From Mycobacterium sp. DL99 (GTDB lineage Bacteria; Actinomycetota; Actinomycetes; Mycobacteriales; Mycobacteriaceae): a DNA stretch of 64,000 nt. A model generated the notes under the pieces. That model was not told where the DNA came from. It was given only the letters and a program-made list of their open reading frames with translations, and did no database searches. The position numbers were made by a program, and so were the translations under genes. Positions within the stretch are counted from its first letter, which is position 1; each line of letters opens with the position of its first letter. Below are positions 16,061 through 23,871 of the stretch, piece by piece. The stretch is taken from positions 4,627,609 to 4,691,608 of the forward strand of contig NZ_SJOM01000007.1 of NCBI RefSeq assembly GCF_004762045.1. The letters run 5' to 3'.

Positions 16061-17259
16061 CGGATGAACGCCGGCATCGAATCCCAGCCGCGGACAGTCG
16101 AAGTCGGCGACAGCTCGGCATTGTCGAGATCGACATCCCACTCCGGGAATCGCTTGAGCATCTCCTCCAAAGCGATCCGGCCCTCCAGTCGCGCGAGCGC
16201 CGAGCCCAGGCAGTAATGGGTGCCGACGCTGAACGCCAGATGCTGGCGCTGCTCGCGGTGAATGTCGAAAACCTCACCGTCGGGCGGGAACTGACGACTG
16301 TCGCGGACCGCCGCACCGATCAGCATCATCATCACGCCGCCCTCGGGAACCGTCTGGCCGTAGAACTCGACGTCACGGGTGACGTAACGGGCCACGTGCG
16401 GGGCCGGCGGCTCGAATCGCAACAGTTCTTCGATGGCCTGCGGGATGAGCGCGGGATTCTCGACCAACTGGCGGCGCTGATCCGGATGCTCGGCGAGCAC
16501 CTTGGCCGCCCAACCGATCAGCCGCGTGGTGGTCTCGTTACCCGCACCTGCCACCACGTTGATGTAGATCAGCAGTTCCTCGCGGGTGAGGTTGCGGGTA
16601 ATCCCGTGCTCGTCGGTGAACTCGACGTTGAGCAGATCGGTCATGATGTCGTCGGACGGATTGTCCTTGCGCCAGTCGATGTACGTCTCGAAGATCGAGC
16701 CGTCGACCAGACCCTCGCGGGCCGCTTTCATCGGCTTGCCGGCCTCGGTGCGCAACTGATCGTTGCCGTGGTCGCGGATCATCTCCTGGTCGTCCTCGGG
16801 GATGCCCAGCAGCGCACTGATCACCCGCATCGGCATGATCGCGCCGAAATCCTTGATGAAGTCGATCTTTCCGGCACCCACCAGCGGGTCGAGTGACTGC
16901 GCGCAGAACTCCCGGATCTTGGGCTCCAGCGCATTGATCTTGCGCGGGGTGAACATCCGGGCCAACAGCTTGCGGTGCACGGTGTGGATCGGTGGATCCT
17001 CGAAAATCAGGGCGCCCGAGGGGATGTCGATGTTCGCCTTGATCAGTTCGATGATGGCGCCGCGGGCTGAGCTGAAGGTCTCATGATCGACGAGTCCCTT
17101 GTTGACATCGGCGAAACGGCTCAACGCATAGAAGTCGTGTTGCTCGTTGTAGTACAGCGGCGATTCCTCGCGCAGCCGGGCGAACGTCGGATACGGGTTG
17201 GCGTTGATCTCGACGTCGTACGGGTCGAAGTACACGTCACTGGTGGTGCTCACACTCAC
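16057..17259 (-). CDS. Cytochrome P450 monooxygenase
   Basis: A soluble class I bacterial P450, 400 residues. Visible motifs: I-helix oxygen-activation AGAGNETTTR, K-helix ExxR in EELLRFEPP, and haem-ligand loop FSVGTHYCLGSALARLE with the proximal Cys near residue 350. It hydroxylates a lipophilic substrate using a ferredoxin; a [2Fe-2S] ferredoxin is encoded at 3.3 kb but none lies adjacent. First gene of the P450-APH(-SDR) unit. A palindromic operator-like sequence lies about 32 bp upstream of the GTG start. I cannot name the CYP family or substrate with confidence. Confidence 0.92.
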   Translation of the reverse strand: MSVSTTSDVYFDPYDVEINANPYPTFARLREESPLYYNEQHDFYALSRFADVNKGLVDHETFSSARGAIIELIKANIDIPSGALIFEDPPIHTVHRKLLARMFTPRKINALEPKIREFCAQSLDPLVGAGKIDFIKDFGAIMPMRVISALLGIPEDDQEMIRDHGNDQLRTEAGKPMKAAREGLVDGSIFETYIDWRKDNPSDDIMTDLLNVEFTDEHGITRNLTREELLIYINVVAGAGNETTTRLIGWAAKVLAEHPDQRRQLVENPALIPQAIEELLRFEPPAPHVARYVTRDVEFYGQTVPEGGVMMMLIGAAVRDSRQFPPDGEVFDIHREQRQHLAFSVGTHYCLGSALARLEGRIALEEMLKRFPEWDVDLDNAELSPTSTVRGWDSMPAFIR

Positions 17260-17290
17260 GGCGGTCCGCCTCTCTGAGGGCTGCGGAGAG

Positions 17291-17310
17291 TTACTTACCC
17301 GCGTAAGTTA
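17291..17310. promoter_or_regulatory. Palindromic operator-like site upstream of the P450
   Basis: TTACTTAC-CCGC-GTAAGTTA is a 20-bp inverted repeat with one mismatch (perfect over ACTTAC/GTAAGT). The shape resembles TetR-family operators in front of mycobacterial lipid-metabolism genes. The nearest regulator is the LacI-type gene immediately upstream, but LacI operators normally have a central CG, so that link is uncertain. Confidence 0.5.
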
Positions 17311-17373
17311 CACGGCGGGACGGTCACCGGACAAGGCCACCACGAGTTACGGTTTGCAGTTCACATGTAATGC

Positions 17374-18360
17374 TCAGGTGCTGTCGCGCACGATGAGCCC
17401 GGCGGGGTCGCTGCCGTCGACGTCGGCGACCGTCGGATATCCGAGTTCGGCCATCATGGCCGGGACCGCGGCATCGACAATGGTCTTGGCGTCGAAGGCG
17501 ACGGAGGTCAGCGGTGGGGAGCTGACCGCACCCAGCGGTATCGCGTCGACCCCCATGACCGCGAGATCGTCAGGGCAGCGCAAGCCGGCCCGGCGTATTC
17601 CGTGCAGCACCACGAACGCCGTCTCATCGCTCTGCGCGCATACGGCCGTCACGCCCCCGGACACCCATTTCGACACGACGGCTGCCGCATCCGATCCGTC
17701 GGTGGCCACGCTGTCGACGTCGATCTCGGGCAGGCCGTGCTCGCCGGCGGCCACCCGCAGACCCGACAGCCAGTAGTCACCGAGCGGCCGCAGCACCTCA
17801 GAGCCGGAATACGCGAAGCCCAGACGCGTGTGGCCGCGTGACATCAGATGCTCGACCCGCATCACCCCGACAGTCAGGTGCAACGATCCGAGCGCGCGCA
17901 GCTTCTCGCTGCCCAGGTAGATCTGCGGAATCCGCGCCGCCTCGACAGCCGCGGCAGCAGCACCGGTGAGCGGGAAGACGCCGGCAACGGCCACCGGGTT
18001 GAGGTTCGCCACCGCGTCGACGATGTTCTGGCCGTCGTCGGTCTCGAGCTGCATCGACAGCACGATGCCGTGCCGGCCGAGCGCGGTGGTGAGGCGACTG
18101 CCGACCTCCAGAGGTAGTTCGCCCAGATCGGTCCGCGGCACGATGTAGAGCACCACGCCGCTGCCACCGACCGCGAGGTTGCGGGCCGCCAGGTTGGGCC
18201 GGTAACCGAGATCGGCCGCGGCCTTGCGCACCGCGGCCTGGGTCTGCTCCGAGATGCGTTGCCCTTGAACGTTGTTGAGCACATAGCTGACGGTTGCCGT
18301 GGAGACATTGGCCAGTTTGGCAACGTCGGCTTTGGTCGGGCGTCCTCTTGTCGCGCTCAC
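17374..18360 (-). CDS. LacI-family transcriptional regulator
   Basis: A 328-residue repressor. The N-terminal LacI helix-turn-helix is ADVAKLANVSTATVSYVLNN with hinge SEQTQAAVRKAAADLGYRPN, followed by a periplasmic-binding-protein-like sensor domain (VMGVDAIPLGAVSSPPLTSV near the C-terminus). The GTG start overlaps the stop of the MHS transporter gene as GTGA, so regulator and transporter are co-translated; this suggests it controls the transporter. The effector, probably a small organic acid or sugar, is unknown. Confidence 0.9.
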   Translation of the reverse strand: MSATRGRPTKADVAKLANVSTATVSYVLNNVQGQRISEQTQAAVRKAAADLGYRPNLAARNLAVGGSGVVLYIVPRTDLGELPLEVGSRLTTALGRHGIVLSMQLETDDGQNIVDAVANLNPVAVAGVFPLTGAAAAAVEAARIPQIYLGSEKLRALGSLHLTVGVMRVEHLMSRGHTRLGFAYSGSEVLRPLGDYWLSGLRVAAGEHGLPEIDVDSVATDGSDAAAVVSKWVSGGVTAVCAQSDETAFVVLHGIRRAGLRCPDDLAVMGVDAIPLGAVSSPPLTSVAFDAKTIVDAAVPAMMAELGYPTVADVDGSDPAGLIVRDST

Positions 18361-19691
18361 GGTGTCATCGTGACACGTTGCTGACCGGCTGGGTCATCCA
18401 CACCCGACAGTGGCCGCCCCGCACTCTCGCGCAAGGTCAGGACGGTGGCCAGCGAGACGATGCCCGCGGCAATGAGGTACAGCGCGGGCGCCAGGTTGTT
18501 GCCGGTCGTCGCGGTGAGCCAGGTGACCACATATGGGGTGGTCCCGCCGAACAATGCCACCGCGATGTTGTAGCCGATCGAGAAACCGCTGTAGCGCACG
18601 CGGGTGGCGAACAGTTCGACGCCGGCCGTCACGGCGGTCGCCACATACACCGATTCGACGGCGGCCAGCACGCAGTGCCCGGCGATCGCCGCCGCCGCCG
18701 ATCCCGAATTCATCAGCAGGAACAGCGGATACGCCAGCAAGACGAAGCCCACCGAGCCCGCGATCAGCAGGGGCCTGCGTCCGATCCGGTCCGACAGCGC
18801 CGCCAACGGCAGGATCAGGATCAACGCCACCAGGCTGGCCAGGGTGATCGAGACGAATGCCTGGGTCTTGCTGAAGTGCAGCGTCTTGATGAAGTACGTC
18901 GGCAGGAAGGTGAAGACGACGTAGTAGCCGACGTTGAACACGATGAACAGGCCGATGACTTGCAGGATCGCCCGCCGGGCTGTGCCGACGGCTTCGCGCA
19001 GTGGCGAGGTGGCCACCCGGTCGGTCGCGTCGAGTTTGGCGAATTCAGGCGTGTCGTCGAGCCGCAGCCTGATGTAGAGGCCGACCAGGCCGAGCGGTGC
19101 GGCCACCAGGAACGGGATACGCCAGCCATAGCTCTCCATGGCGTCGGGCGGTAGATATGCCTGCAACACCGTGACGGTGATCGAGCCGAGCAGGAAGCCG
19201 AGCACGCCAGACCATGCGATGAACGTCACGGTGAGCCCACGCCATCGGGTGCCCGCATATTCGGCGAGATACACTGCGCCGCCGCCGTATTCGCCGCCGG
19301 CCGAGAATCCCTGCAGGCACCGCAGCAGGAGCAGTAGTAATGGGGCGGCCACACCGATGGTCGCGTAGGTGGGCAGCAGGCCGATACCCAGCGTGGCGGC
19401 CGACATCAACAGGATCACCACGGCGAGCACCCGCTGGCGGCCCAGCCGGTCCCCCAGTGGACCGAACACGAAGCCGCCGAGCGGGCGCATGAAGAACGCG
19501 GCGGCGAAGATCGCGAATGTGTTGAGCAGTGCGGCTGTTTCGTTGCCGGACGGGAAGAAGTTGGCGGCGATGTAGGTCGCCAGGAATCCGTAGATGGCGA
19601 AGTCGAACCATTCCACCGCGTTACCGATGGACGCGCCGGTGATCGCCTTCCGCACGATTGGGTCGATGCGGGCGTTTCTCTTCGGTGCCAT
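18357..19691 (-). CDS. MHS-type major facilitator transporter
   Basis: A 444-residue, 12-helix transporter of the metabolite:H+ symporter group (ShiA/ProP/KgtP relatives). Family marks: ITGASIGNAVEWFDFAIYGF in helix 1, FGPLGDRLGRQRVL in the 2-3 loop and LRCLQGFSAGGEYGGGAVYLAEY in helix 4. Substrates in this group are organic acids, betaines and osmolytes. The ATG at 19691 is chosen over the TTG one codon earlier. Unusually, a strong hairpin ends one base before this ATG, which leaves almost no leader for ribosome binding. Coupled downstream to a LacI regulator. Confidence 0.88.
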   Translation of the reverse strand: MAPKRNARIDPIVRKAITGASIGNAVEWFDFAIYGFLATYIAANFFPSGNETAALLNTFAIFAAAFFMRPLGGFVFGPLGDRLGRQRVLAVVILLMSAATLGIGLLPTYATIGVAAPLLLLLLRCLQGFSAGGEYGGGAVYLAEYAGTRWRGLTVTFIAWSGVLGFLLGSITVTVLQAYLPPDAMESYGWRIPFLVAAPLGLVGLYIRLRLDDTPEFAKLDATDRVATSPLREAVGTARRAILQVIGLFIVFNVGYYVVFTFLPTYFIKTLHFSKTQAFVSITLASLVALILILPLAALSDRIGRRPLLIAGSVGFVLLAYPLFLLMNSGSAAAAIAGHCVLAAVESVYVATAVTAGVELFATRVRYSGFSIGYNIAVALFGGTTPYVVTWLTATTGNNLAPALYLIAAGIVSLATVLTLRESAGRPLSGVDDPAGQQRVTMTP

Positions 19692-19739
19692 CAACAGAAA
19701 ACTCGCCTCTCCAATCGCGAGAGGCGAGTTTATCTGTTG
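19692..19739 (-). terminator. Long hairpin abutting the transporter start codon
   Basis: Inner arms 19699-19711 and 19719-19731 are perfectly complementary over 13 bp around a 7-base loop. Outer arms CAACAGA and TCTGTTG (19692-19698, 19733-19739) extend the stem with one bulged base. On the minus strand the inner stem is followed by TTTTC, as in an intrinsic terminator for ahpC-ahpD. It also covers the ribosome-binding region of the MHS transporter, so an attenuator role is possible. Confidence 0.7.
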
Positions 19740-19749
19740 GGTTATGCGC

Positions 19750-19774
19750 GTAAGCCCCTTTTGTGGAGGCTTAC
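19750..19774 (-). terminator. Small hairpin after ahpD
   Basis: GTAAGCC at 19750-19756 pairs with GGCTTAC at 19768-19774, five bases beyond the ahpD stop. It is weaker than the neighbouring hairpin and may act with it in ending the ahpC-ahpD transcript. Confidence 0.45.
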
Positions 19775-19778
19775 GGCA

Positions 19779-20312
19779 TCAGACTGCGGCGAGCGCGTCC
19801 GCGGTGAGCAGCGCCTGGGCCACCCCGGAGACGATCGACGCCAACCGAATGGCTTCGAAGATCGTCGTGCGGGACACCTCGGCGTCGCGCAGCACGGTCT
19901 CGTGCGCCGACAGGCAGTGCGAGCAGCCGTTGATCGCAGACACCGCCAGCGACCACAGCTCGAAATCCGCCTTGGGCACACCGGGGTTGGCGATGATGTT
20001 CATCCGCAGACCTGCCCGCAGATCGTCGTAGCGACCATCGAGCTGACCCTTGGTGCGGTAGAAGACGTTGTTCATTCCCATGATCGCCGCAGCGCCGAGG
20101 GCGCCGTTGTAGGCCTCCGCACTCAGCACGTCGAGGGCGTCCTCGGAGATCTCCTTCAGCAGGCGCTCCGACTTGGTCGCCGCAGCGGTGGCCACCAGGG
20201 CGCCCCACAGCTGCTGCTCGGTGAGCTCGGTCGACTTCACGATGCTGCCGAAGTTGAGCTTGAGGTCCTTCGCGTACTCCGGAAGCGCTTCCTTGATGTT
20301 GTCGATGCTCAT
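19779..20312 (-). CDS. ahpD: Alkyl hydroperoxide reductase AhpD (carboxymuconolactone decarboxylase fold)
   Basis: A 177-residue disulfide reductase and peroxidase that passes electrons to AhpC. The catalytic pair is Cys130 and Cys133 in INGCSHCLSAHE with the supporting His137, at the same positions as I remember for M. tuberculosis AhpD. The ATG at 20312 lies two bases after the ahpC stop; the 24-residue longer ORF runs into ahpC and is rejected. It acts in the cytoplasm with AhpC, taking electrons from dihydrolipoamide via DlaT/Lpd. It is the second gene of ahpC-ahpD and is followed by two hairpins. Confidence 0.97.
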   Translation of the reverse strand: MSIDNIKEALPEYAKDLKLNFGSIVKSTELTEQQLWGALVATAAATKSERLLKEISEDALDVLSAEAYNGALGAAAIMGMNNVFYRTKGQLDGRYDDLRAGLRMNIIANPGVPKADFELWSLAVSAINGCSHCLSAHETVLRDAEVSRTTIFEAIRLASIVSGVAQALLTADALAAV

Positions 20313-20314
20313 GG

Positions 20315-20902
20315 TTACACCGCCTCGGCCAACAGCTCGCCGGCGTTCAGCGTCGGGTCGCCCTTCTTCCAGTTGCAGGCGCACAGCTCGTCGGACTGCA
20401 GCGCGTCGAGAACGCGCAGCACCTCGTCGACGTTGCGGCCCACCGAACCAGCGGTCACGGAGACGAACTGGATCTCGTTGTTGGGATCGACGATGAAGGT
20501 GGCGCGGTCAGCCACACCGTCGGCGTTGAGCACGCCCGCGGCCTGCGAGAGCTCACGCTTGAGGTCCGAGACCATCGGGAACGGCAGCGTCTTCAGATCC
20601 TCGTGCTGCGCACGCCACTGGAAGTGCACGAACTCGTTGTCCACCGACACCCCGATAACCTTGGCGTCGCGATCCTCGAAGTCCTCGTTGAGCTTGCCGA
20701 ACGCGGCGATCTCGGTCGGGCACACGAAGGTGAAGTCCTTGGGCCAGAAGAAGACGATCCGCCACTTACCCTCATCGTCCTTGTTGGTGACGCGGGTGAA
20801 ATAGTCATCGGGCTGCTTGGCGTCGACCTTGGACAGATCTCCGCCAACCACGGCCGTCAGGTCGTATTCCGGGAACTGAGAACCAATCGTCAAAAGCGCC
20901 AT
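20315..20902 (-). CDS. ahpC: Alkyl hydroperoxide reductase AhpC (peroxiredoxin)
   Basis: A 195-residue typical 2-Cys peroxiredoxin that reduces hydroperoxides and peroxynitrite. The peroxidatic Cys61 is in FTFVCPTE, and the resolving cysteines near 174 and 176 are in ELCACNWKK, the mycobacterial three-Cys arrangement. Followed two bases later by ahpD, its reductant. No oxyR gene lies next to it; instead a P-loop kinase gene ends 118 bp upstream. A 17-bp perfect palindrome in that gap is the likely control site. Confidence 0.97.
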   Translation of the reverse strand: MALLTIGSQFPEYDLTAVVGGDLSKVDAKQPDDYFTRVTNKDDEGKWRIVFFWPKDFTFVCPTEIAAFGKLNEDFEDRDAKVIGVSVDNEFVHFQWRAQHEDLKTLPFPMVSDLKRELSQAAGVLNADGVADRATFIVDPNNEIQFVSVTAGSVGRNVDEVLRVLDALQSDELCACNWKKGDPTLNAGELLAEAV

Positions 20903-20929
20903 CGCAACCTATCCAATCTCGCATGATTT

Positions 20930-20946
20930 TCTGGAATGATTCCAGA
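20930..20946. promoter_or_regulatory. Perfect palindrome in the ahpC promoter
   Basis: TCTGGAATGATTCCAGA is a perfect 17-bp palindrome around a central G, 28 bp upstream of the ahpC start. A related half (ATTCTGG) follows a few bases further upstream of ahpC, near 20957-20963. It is placed for a repressor or redox sensor; I cannot assign it to OxyR or FurA by motif. Confidence 0.55.
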
Positions 20947-21019
20947 TTTACACCTAGATTCTGGCCGCGGCTGATAGTTATAGCAACTCGATCAGACGTG
21001 AGAATGCGCACAGACGACA

Positions 21020-21694
21020 TCAATGTGAGTTGGGCATCACTGGGCCCATCGCGGCGGCGATCGACACCAGCAGATCGGCCCGCGACGCGGTGGCGGCCAC
21101 CAACCTCGCATTGGGTTCGTCGACCTCGGCGACCCAGCGCTGCGCCACCGCGGCCGGCTTGCCGAAATTGATGTGACGGGCCACCAGACGCGCGATGCGC
21201 ACTTCGTCTTGTATTGCGCAGTACCAGATTTCATCGATCTCAGCGGCTACCGCCGACCACCCCGGGTCGTCGAGCAACAGATAATTGCCCTCGGTGAGCA
21301 CCACGGCCGCGTCCGGGAACACCGGGATCGCACCGGCCACCGGTTGCTCGATGTCGCGCTCGAAGCCCGGGGCGTAGACCACCTCGGCGCGTGCGCGGAT
21401 ACGGCGCCACAGCGCCGCATAGCCGGCAACGTCGAAGGTGTCGGGCGCGCCCTTGCGGTCCAGCCGGCCCAGCCGGTGCAGTTCCACATCGGCGAGGTGG
21501 AACCCGTCCATCGGAACGTGGGCCACCGCGTCGACGCCGAGGCGGACCCGCGCCGCGGCGACCAGCGCCTCGGTCAGCGTGGATTTACCCGCCCCCGGCG
21601 CCCCGGCGATCCCGATGACGGACGTCCCCGGCTCTGCCGCGCGGGCCAGCACCCGGGCCAGCAGATCGTCGAACGTGCACATATCGGGTGCCAT
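21020..21694 (-). CDS. P-loop nucleoside/nucleotide kinase-family protein
   Basis: A 224-residue ATP-dependent kinase of the uridine kinase/phosphoribulokinase/YggC-like group. The Walker A motif is GIAGAPGAGKST (near residues 29-40). The segment HVPMDGFHLADVELHRLGR is the characteristic substrate-side motif of these kinases, and VLTEGNYLLLDD corresponds to Walker B. The start may be ATG 21694 or 21682; the 302-residue ORF extends antisense across the neighbouring gene and is rejected. The phosphoryl acceptor is unknown; related proteins are annotated as fructose-transport-system or nucleoside kinases. It lies upstream of ahpC on the same strand but probably is a separate unit. Confidence 0.85.
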   Translation of the reverse strand: MAPDMCTFDDLLARVLARAAEPGTSVIGIAGAPGAGKSTLTEALVAAARVRLGVDAVAHVPMDGFHLADVELHRLGRLDRKGAPDTFDVAGYAALWRRIRARAEVVYAPGFERDIEQPVAGAIPVFPDAAVVLTEGNYLLLDDPGWSAVAAEIDEIWYCAIQDEVRIARLVARHINFGKPAAVAQRWVAEVDEPNARLVAATASRADLLVSIAAAMGPVMPNSH

Positions 21695-21781
21695 TGTCGC
21701 GCAGGTCACCGACGGCCCGTGCCGAACGTCGGCACGAGCAGGTAGAACTGGCTGAGGCGGATCGCACGGAAGGCGGCTCAA

Positions 21782-23215
21782 TTGGCGAGGCTTCGCTGGT
21801 GGCTCGGTCTGGCCTGTTGTGCGGTATTGCTGGCCGGCTGCGGGAACGCCCCGATGGTCGGGGGCCGGGCGACCTCGATGATGTTTCTGCCCGACCGGGT
21901 CGGTGGCCTGCCGGTGACCGACGGCCACAGTGGCATCCGGTCCGACGCACCCGGGCCGACCCGCCGTGCCGAGAACACCGACGGCGGCCAGATCGACGAC
22001 CTGGCCCTGCTTGCCGTCGACGACATCGAGAATTTCTGGTCACAGAACTACACCGGCGGATCACTGCCGGGAACCTTCACCCCCGTGTCCCGGCTCGTCT
22101 CGTTCAACTCCGACCTCTCCCCCGGGCTCGAGATCTGCGGGGAAAACACCGTCGGGCTGACCAACGCCTTCTACTGCCTCAAGAGCGACGTGATGGCCTG
22201 GGACCGCGGCGTGGCGATTCCCGTTGCGGCACAGTATTTCGGCCAGATGGGTGTCGTCGGGGTGATGGCCCACGAGTACGGCCATGCCGTCCAGCAGCAG
22301 GCCCGGCTGATCAACGAGAGCACGCCCGTGCTGGTGGCCGAGCAGCAAGCCGACTGCCTCGCCGGGGTCTACCTGCGCTGGGTGGCCGCGGGTAAATCAC
22401 CGCGCTTCGAGTTGAGCACCGGCGACGGCCTCAACCACGTCCTGGGCGGTCTCATCTACATCCGCGATCCTCTGATGACACGGGTCGACGCGACACTCAC
22501 CGGCAACGAACACGGGTCGGCGCTGGACCGCGTCAGCGCGTTCCAGATCGGCTTCAGCGGCAACATCGACCAATGCGCGGCCATCGACTCCGACGAGATC
22601 AAGAACCGTCGCGGTGATCTGCCCAAGTTCCTCGACTTCTTCGGCGGGCCGCAGAGTGCGAACAGCACGATCACCGCCGATCTGCTGGACAAGACCATGC
22701 AGTCGCTGCAGCAGGTCTATGCACCGGCCAACCCACCGACGTTGAGTACCGAGCCCACCGCATGTCCCGACGCGGGGCCGTCGCCGCCGGCGTCCTACTG
22801 TCCGGCGACCAACACCATCGTGGTGGATCTCGACGGGATGAAAGCGTTGGGGGAAGCCAGGAATGAGAACGACGAGCGTGAGCTCCTACAAGGCGACAAT
22901 TCGGCCATCTCCGTCCTGACATCGCGGTATGCGCTCGCCGTGCAGCACGAGAAGGGCCTGGTACTCGACACTCCGGTGGCAGCCATGCGCACCGGCTGCC
23001 TGACCGGTGTGGGGCAGGCCAGGATGGCCGAGCCCGGTCTACCGATCACGCTGTCAGCCGGTGACACCGACGAGGCGATCAGCGGCCTGCTCACGAACGG
23101 GCTGGCCGCCAGCGACGTCAACGGCAGGGTGCTGCCCGCCGGGTTCACCCGCATCCTGGCCTACCGGTCCGGCCTGCAAGGCGACGACGCGCAGTGCTAC
23201 CAACGGTTCGCGTGA
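21782..23215 (+). CDS. Lipoprotein neutral zinc metallopeptidase (paralogue 1)
   Basis: A 477-residue exported putative protease. The N-terminus is a lipoprotein signal, LACCAVLLAGC, with the lipobox Cys at about residue 20. The zinc motif is HEYGH (residues 164-168) in VMAHEYGHAVQQQA, followed downstream by VAEQQADCLAGVYLRW, which carries the expected third ligand and several Cys. The TTG start has GGAAGG just ahead and directly precedes the signal peptide. A clear paralogue lies at 51700-53142 with the same layout and the same type of C-terminus (CYQRFA versus CLKRFA). Probably anchored on the outer face of the membrane; the substrate is unknown. Followed 27 bp later by a DUF4333 gene. Confidence 0.87.
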   Translation: MARLRWWLGLACCAVLLAGCGNAPMVGGRATSMMFLPDRVGGLPVTDGHSGIRSDAPGPTRRAENTDGGQIDDLALLAVDDIENFWSQNYTGGSLPGTFTPVSRLVSFNSDLSPGLEICGENTVGLTNAFYCLKSDVMAWDRGVAIPVAAQYFGQMGVVGVMAHEYGHAVQQQARLINESTPVLVAEQQADCLAGVYLRWVAAGKSPRFELSTGDGLNHVLGGLIYIRDPLMTRVDATLTGNEHGSALDRVSAFQIGFSGNIDQCAAIDSDEIKNRRGDLPKFLDFFGGPQSANSTITADLLDKTMQSLQQVYAPANPPTLSTEPTACPDAGPSPPASYCPATNTIVVDLDGMKALGEARNENDERELLQGDNSAISVLTSRYALAVQHEKGLVLDTPVAAMRTGCLTGVGQARMAEPGLPITLSAGDTDEAISGLLTNGLAASDVNGRVLPAGFTRILAYRSGLQGDDAQCYQRFA

Positions 23216-23242
23216 GCTGATGAGTCTAGTCGAGGAGAGTCG

Positions 23243-23779
23243 ATGAGCGGTCCCGACCAACCATGGTGGGCGCGGCCAGGCGGCGCACCCCTGCCGGGCG
23301 GCACTCCGCCACCTGGGGCTCGCCCGGCCCGGCCGGTGTGGACGCCGCAACCCCCGCGACAGCCGTCGCCGCCCCAGCAGCCGCAGCACCATGCGCGGCC
23401 CGCGCCACCGCCACGCGCACCGCAACCGCCGTCGCAGCCCAAGCCGACCGATCGGCGTCTGCTCATCGGTGCGGCGATCGTCGTGGGCGCAGTCGCGGTG
23501 GTCGGCACCGGGCTGTGGGCGTGGAGCCGCTCGGATGCCACCGGCACCCGGCTGGACGTCCGTCAGGCCGAGGCCGGGGTGGCGCAGATCTTGTCCGATC
23601 CGGTCAACGGCTACGGGGCCAACCGGGTCGTCGCGGTGGCATGCAACGGCGGCAAGAATCCGGTCGTGCGGACAGGCGCGACGTTCACCTGCGCGGTTGA
23701 GGTCAACGACACGCTGCGCCGGGTGATCGTGGAATTCACGGACAATAACGGGACTTATGCCGTTGACGGGCCCCGATAG
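23243..23779 (+). CDS. Proline-rich membrane-anchored DUF4333 protein
   Basis: A 178-residue protein with a proline/glutamine-rich cytoplasmic N-terminus (residues 1-68), one membrane helix (LLIGAAIVVGAVAVVGTGLW) and an extracytoplasmic DUF4333-type domain with two Cys (VACNGG, FTCAVEV) likely to form a disulfide. This layout is common in mycobacterial cell-envelope proteins of unknown function. It has an AGGAG-like site ahead of the ATG and follows the zinc peptidase by 27 bp, so the two are probably co-expressed. Confidence 0.8.
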   Translation: MSGPDQPWWARPGGAPLPGGTPPPGARPARPVWTPQPPRQPSPPQQPQHHARPAPPPRAPQPPSQPKPTDRRLLIGAAIVVGAVAVVGTGLWAWSRSDATGTRLDVRQAEAGVAQILSDPVNGYGANRVVAVACNGGKNPVVRTGATFTCAVEVNDTLRRVIVEFTDNNGTYAVDGPR

Positions 23780-23871
23780 AGAGACGCACGACACATTTTC
23801 GGCACTCGGTGATAACCCACACCCGACCACGCTGCCAGGCTTTATTAGAGCCGCTATTAGTCTTACGGGTT

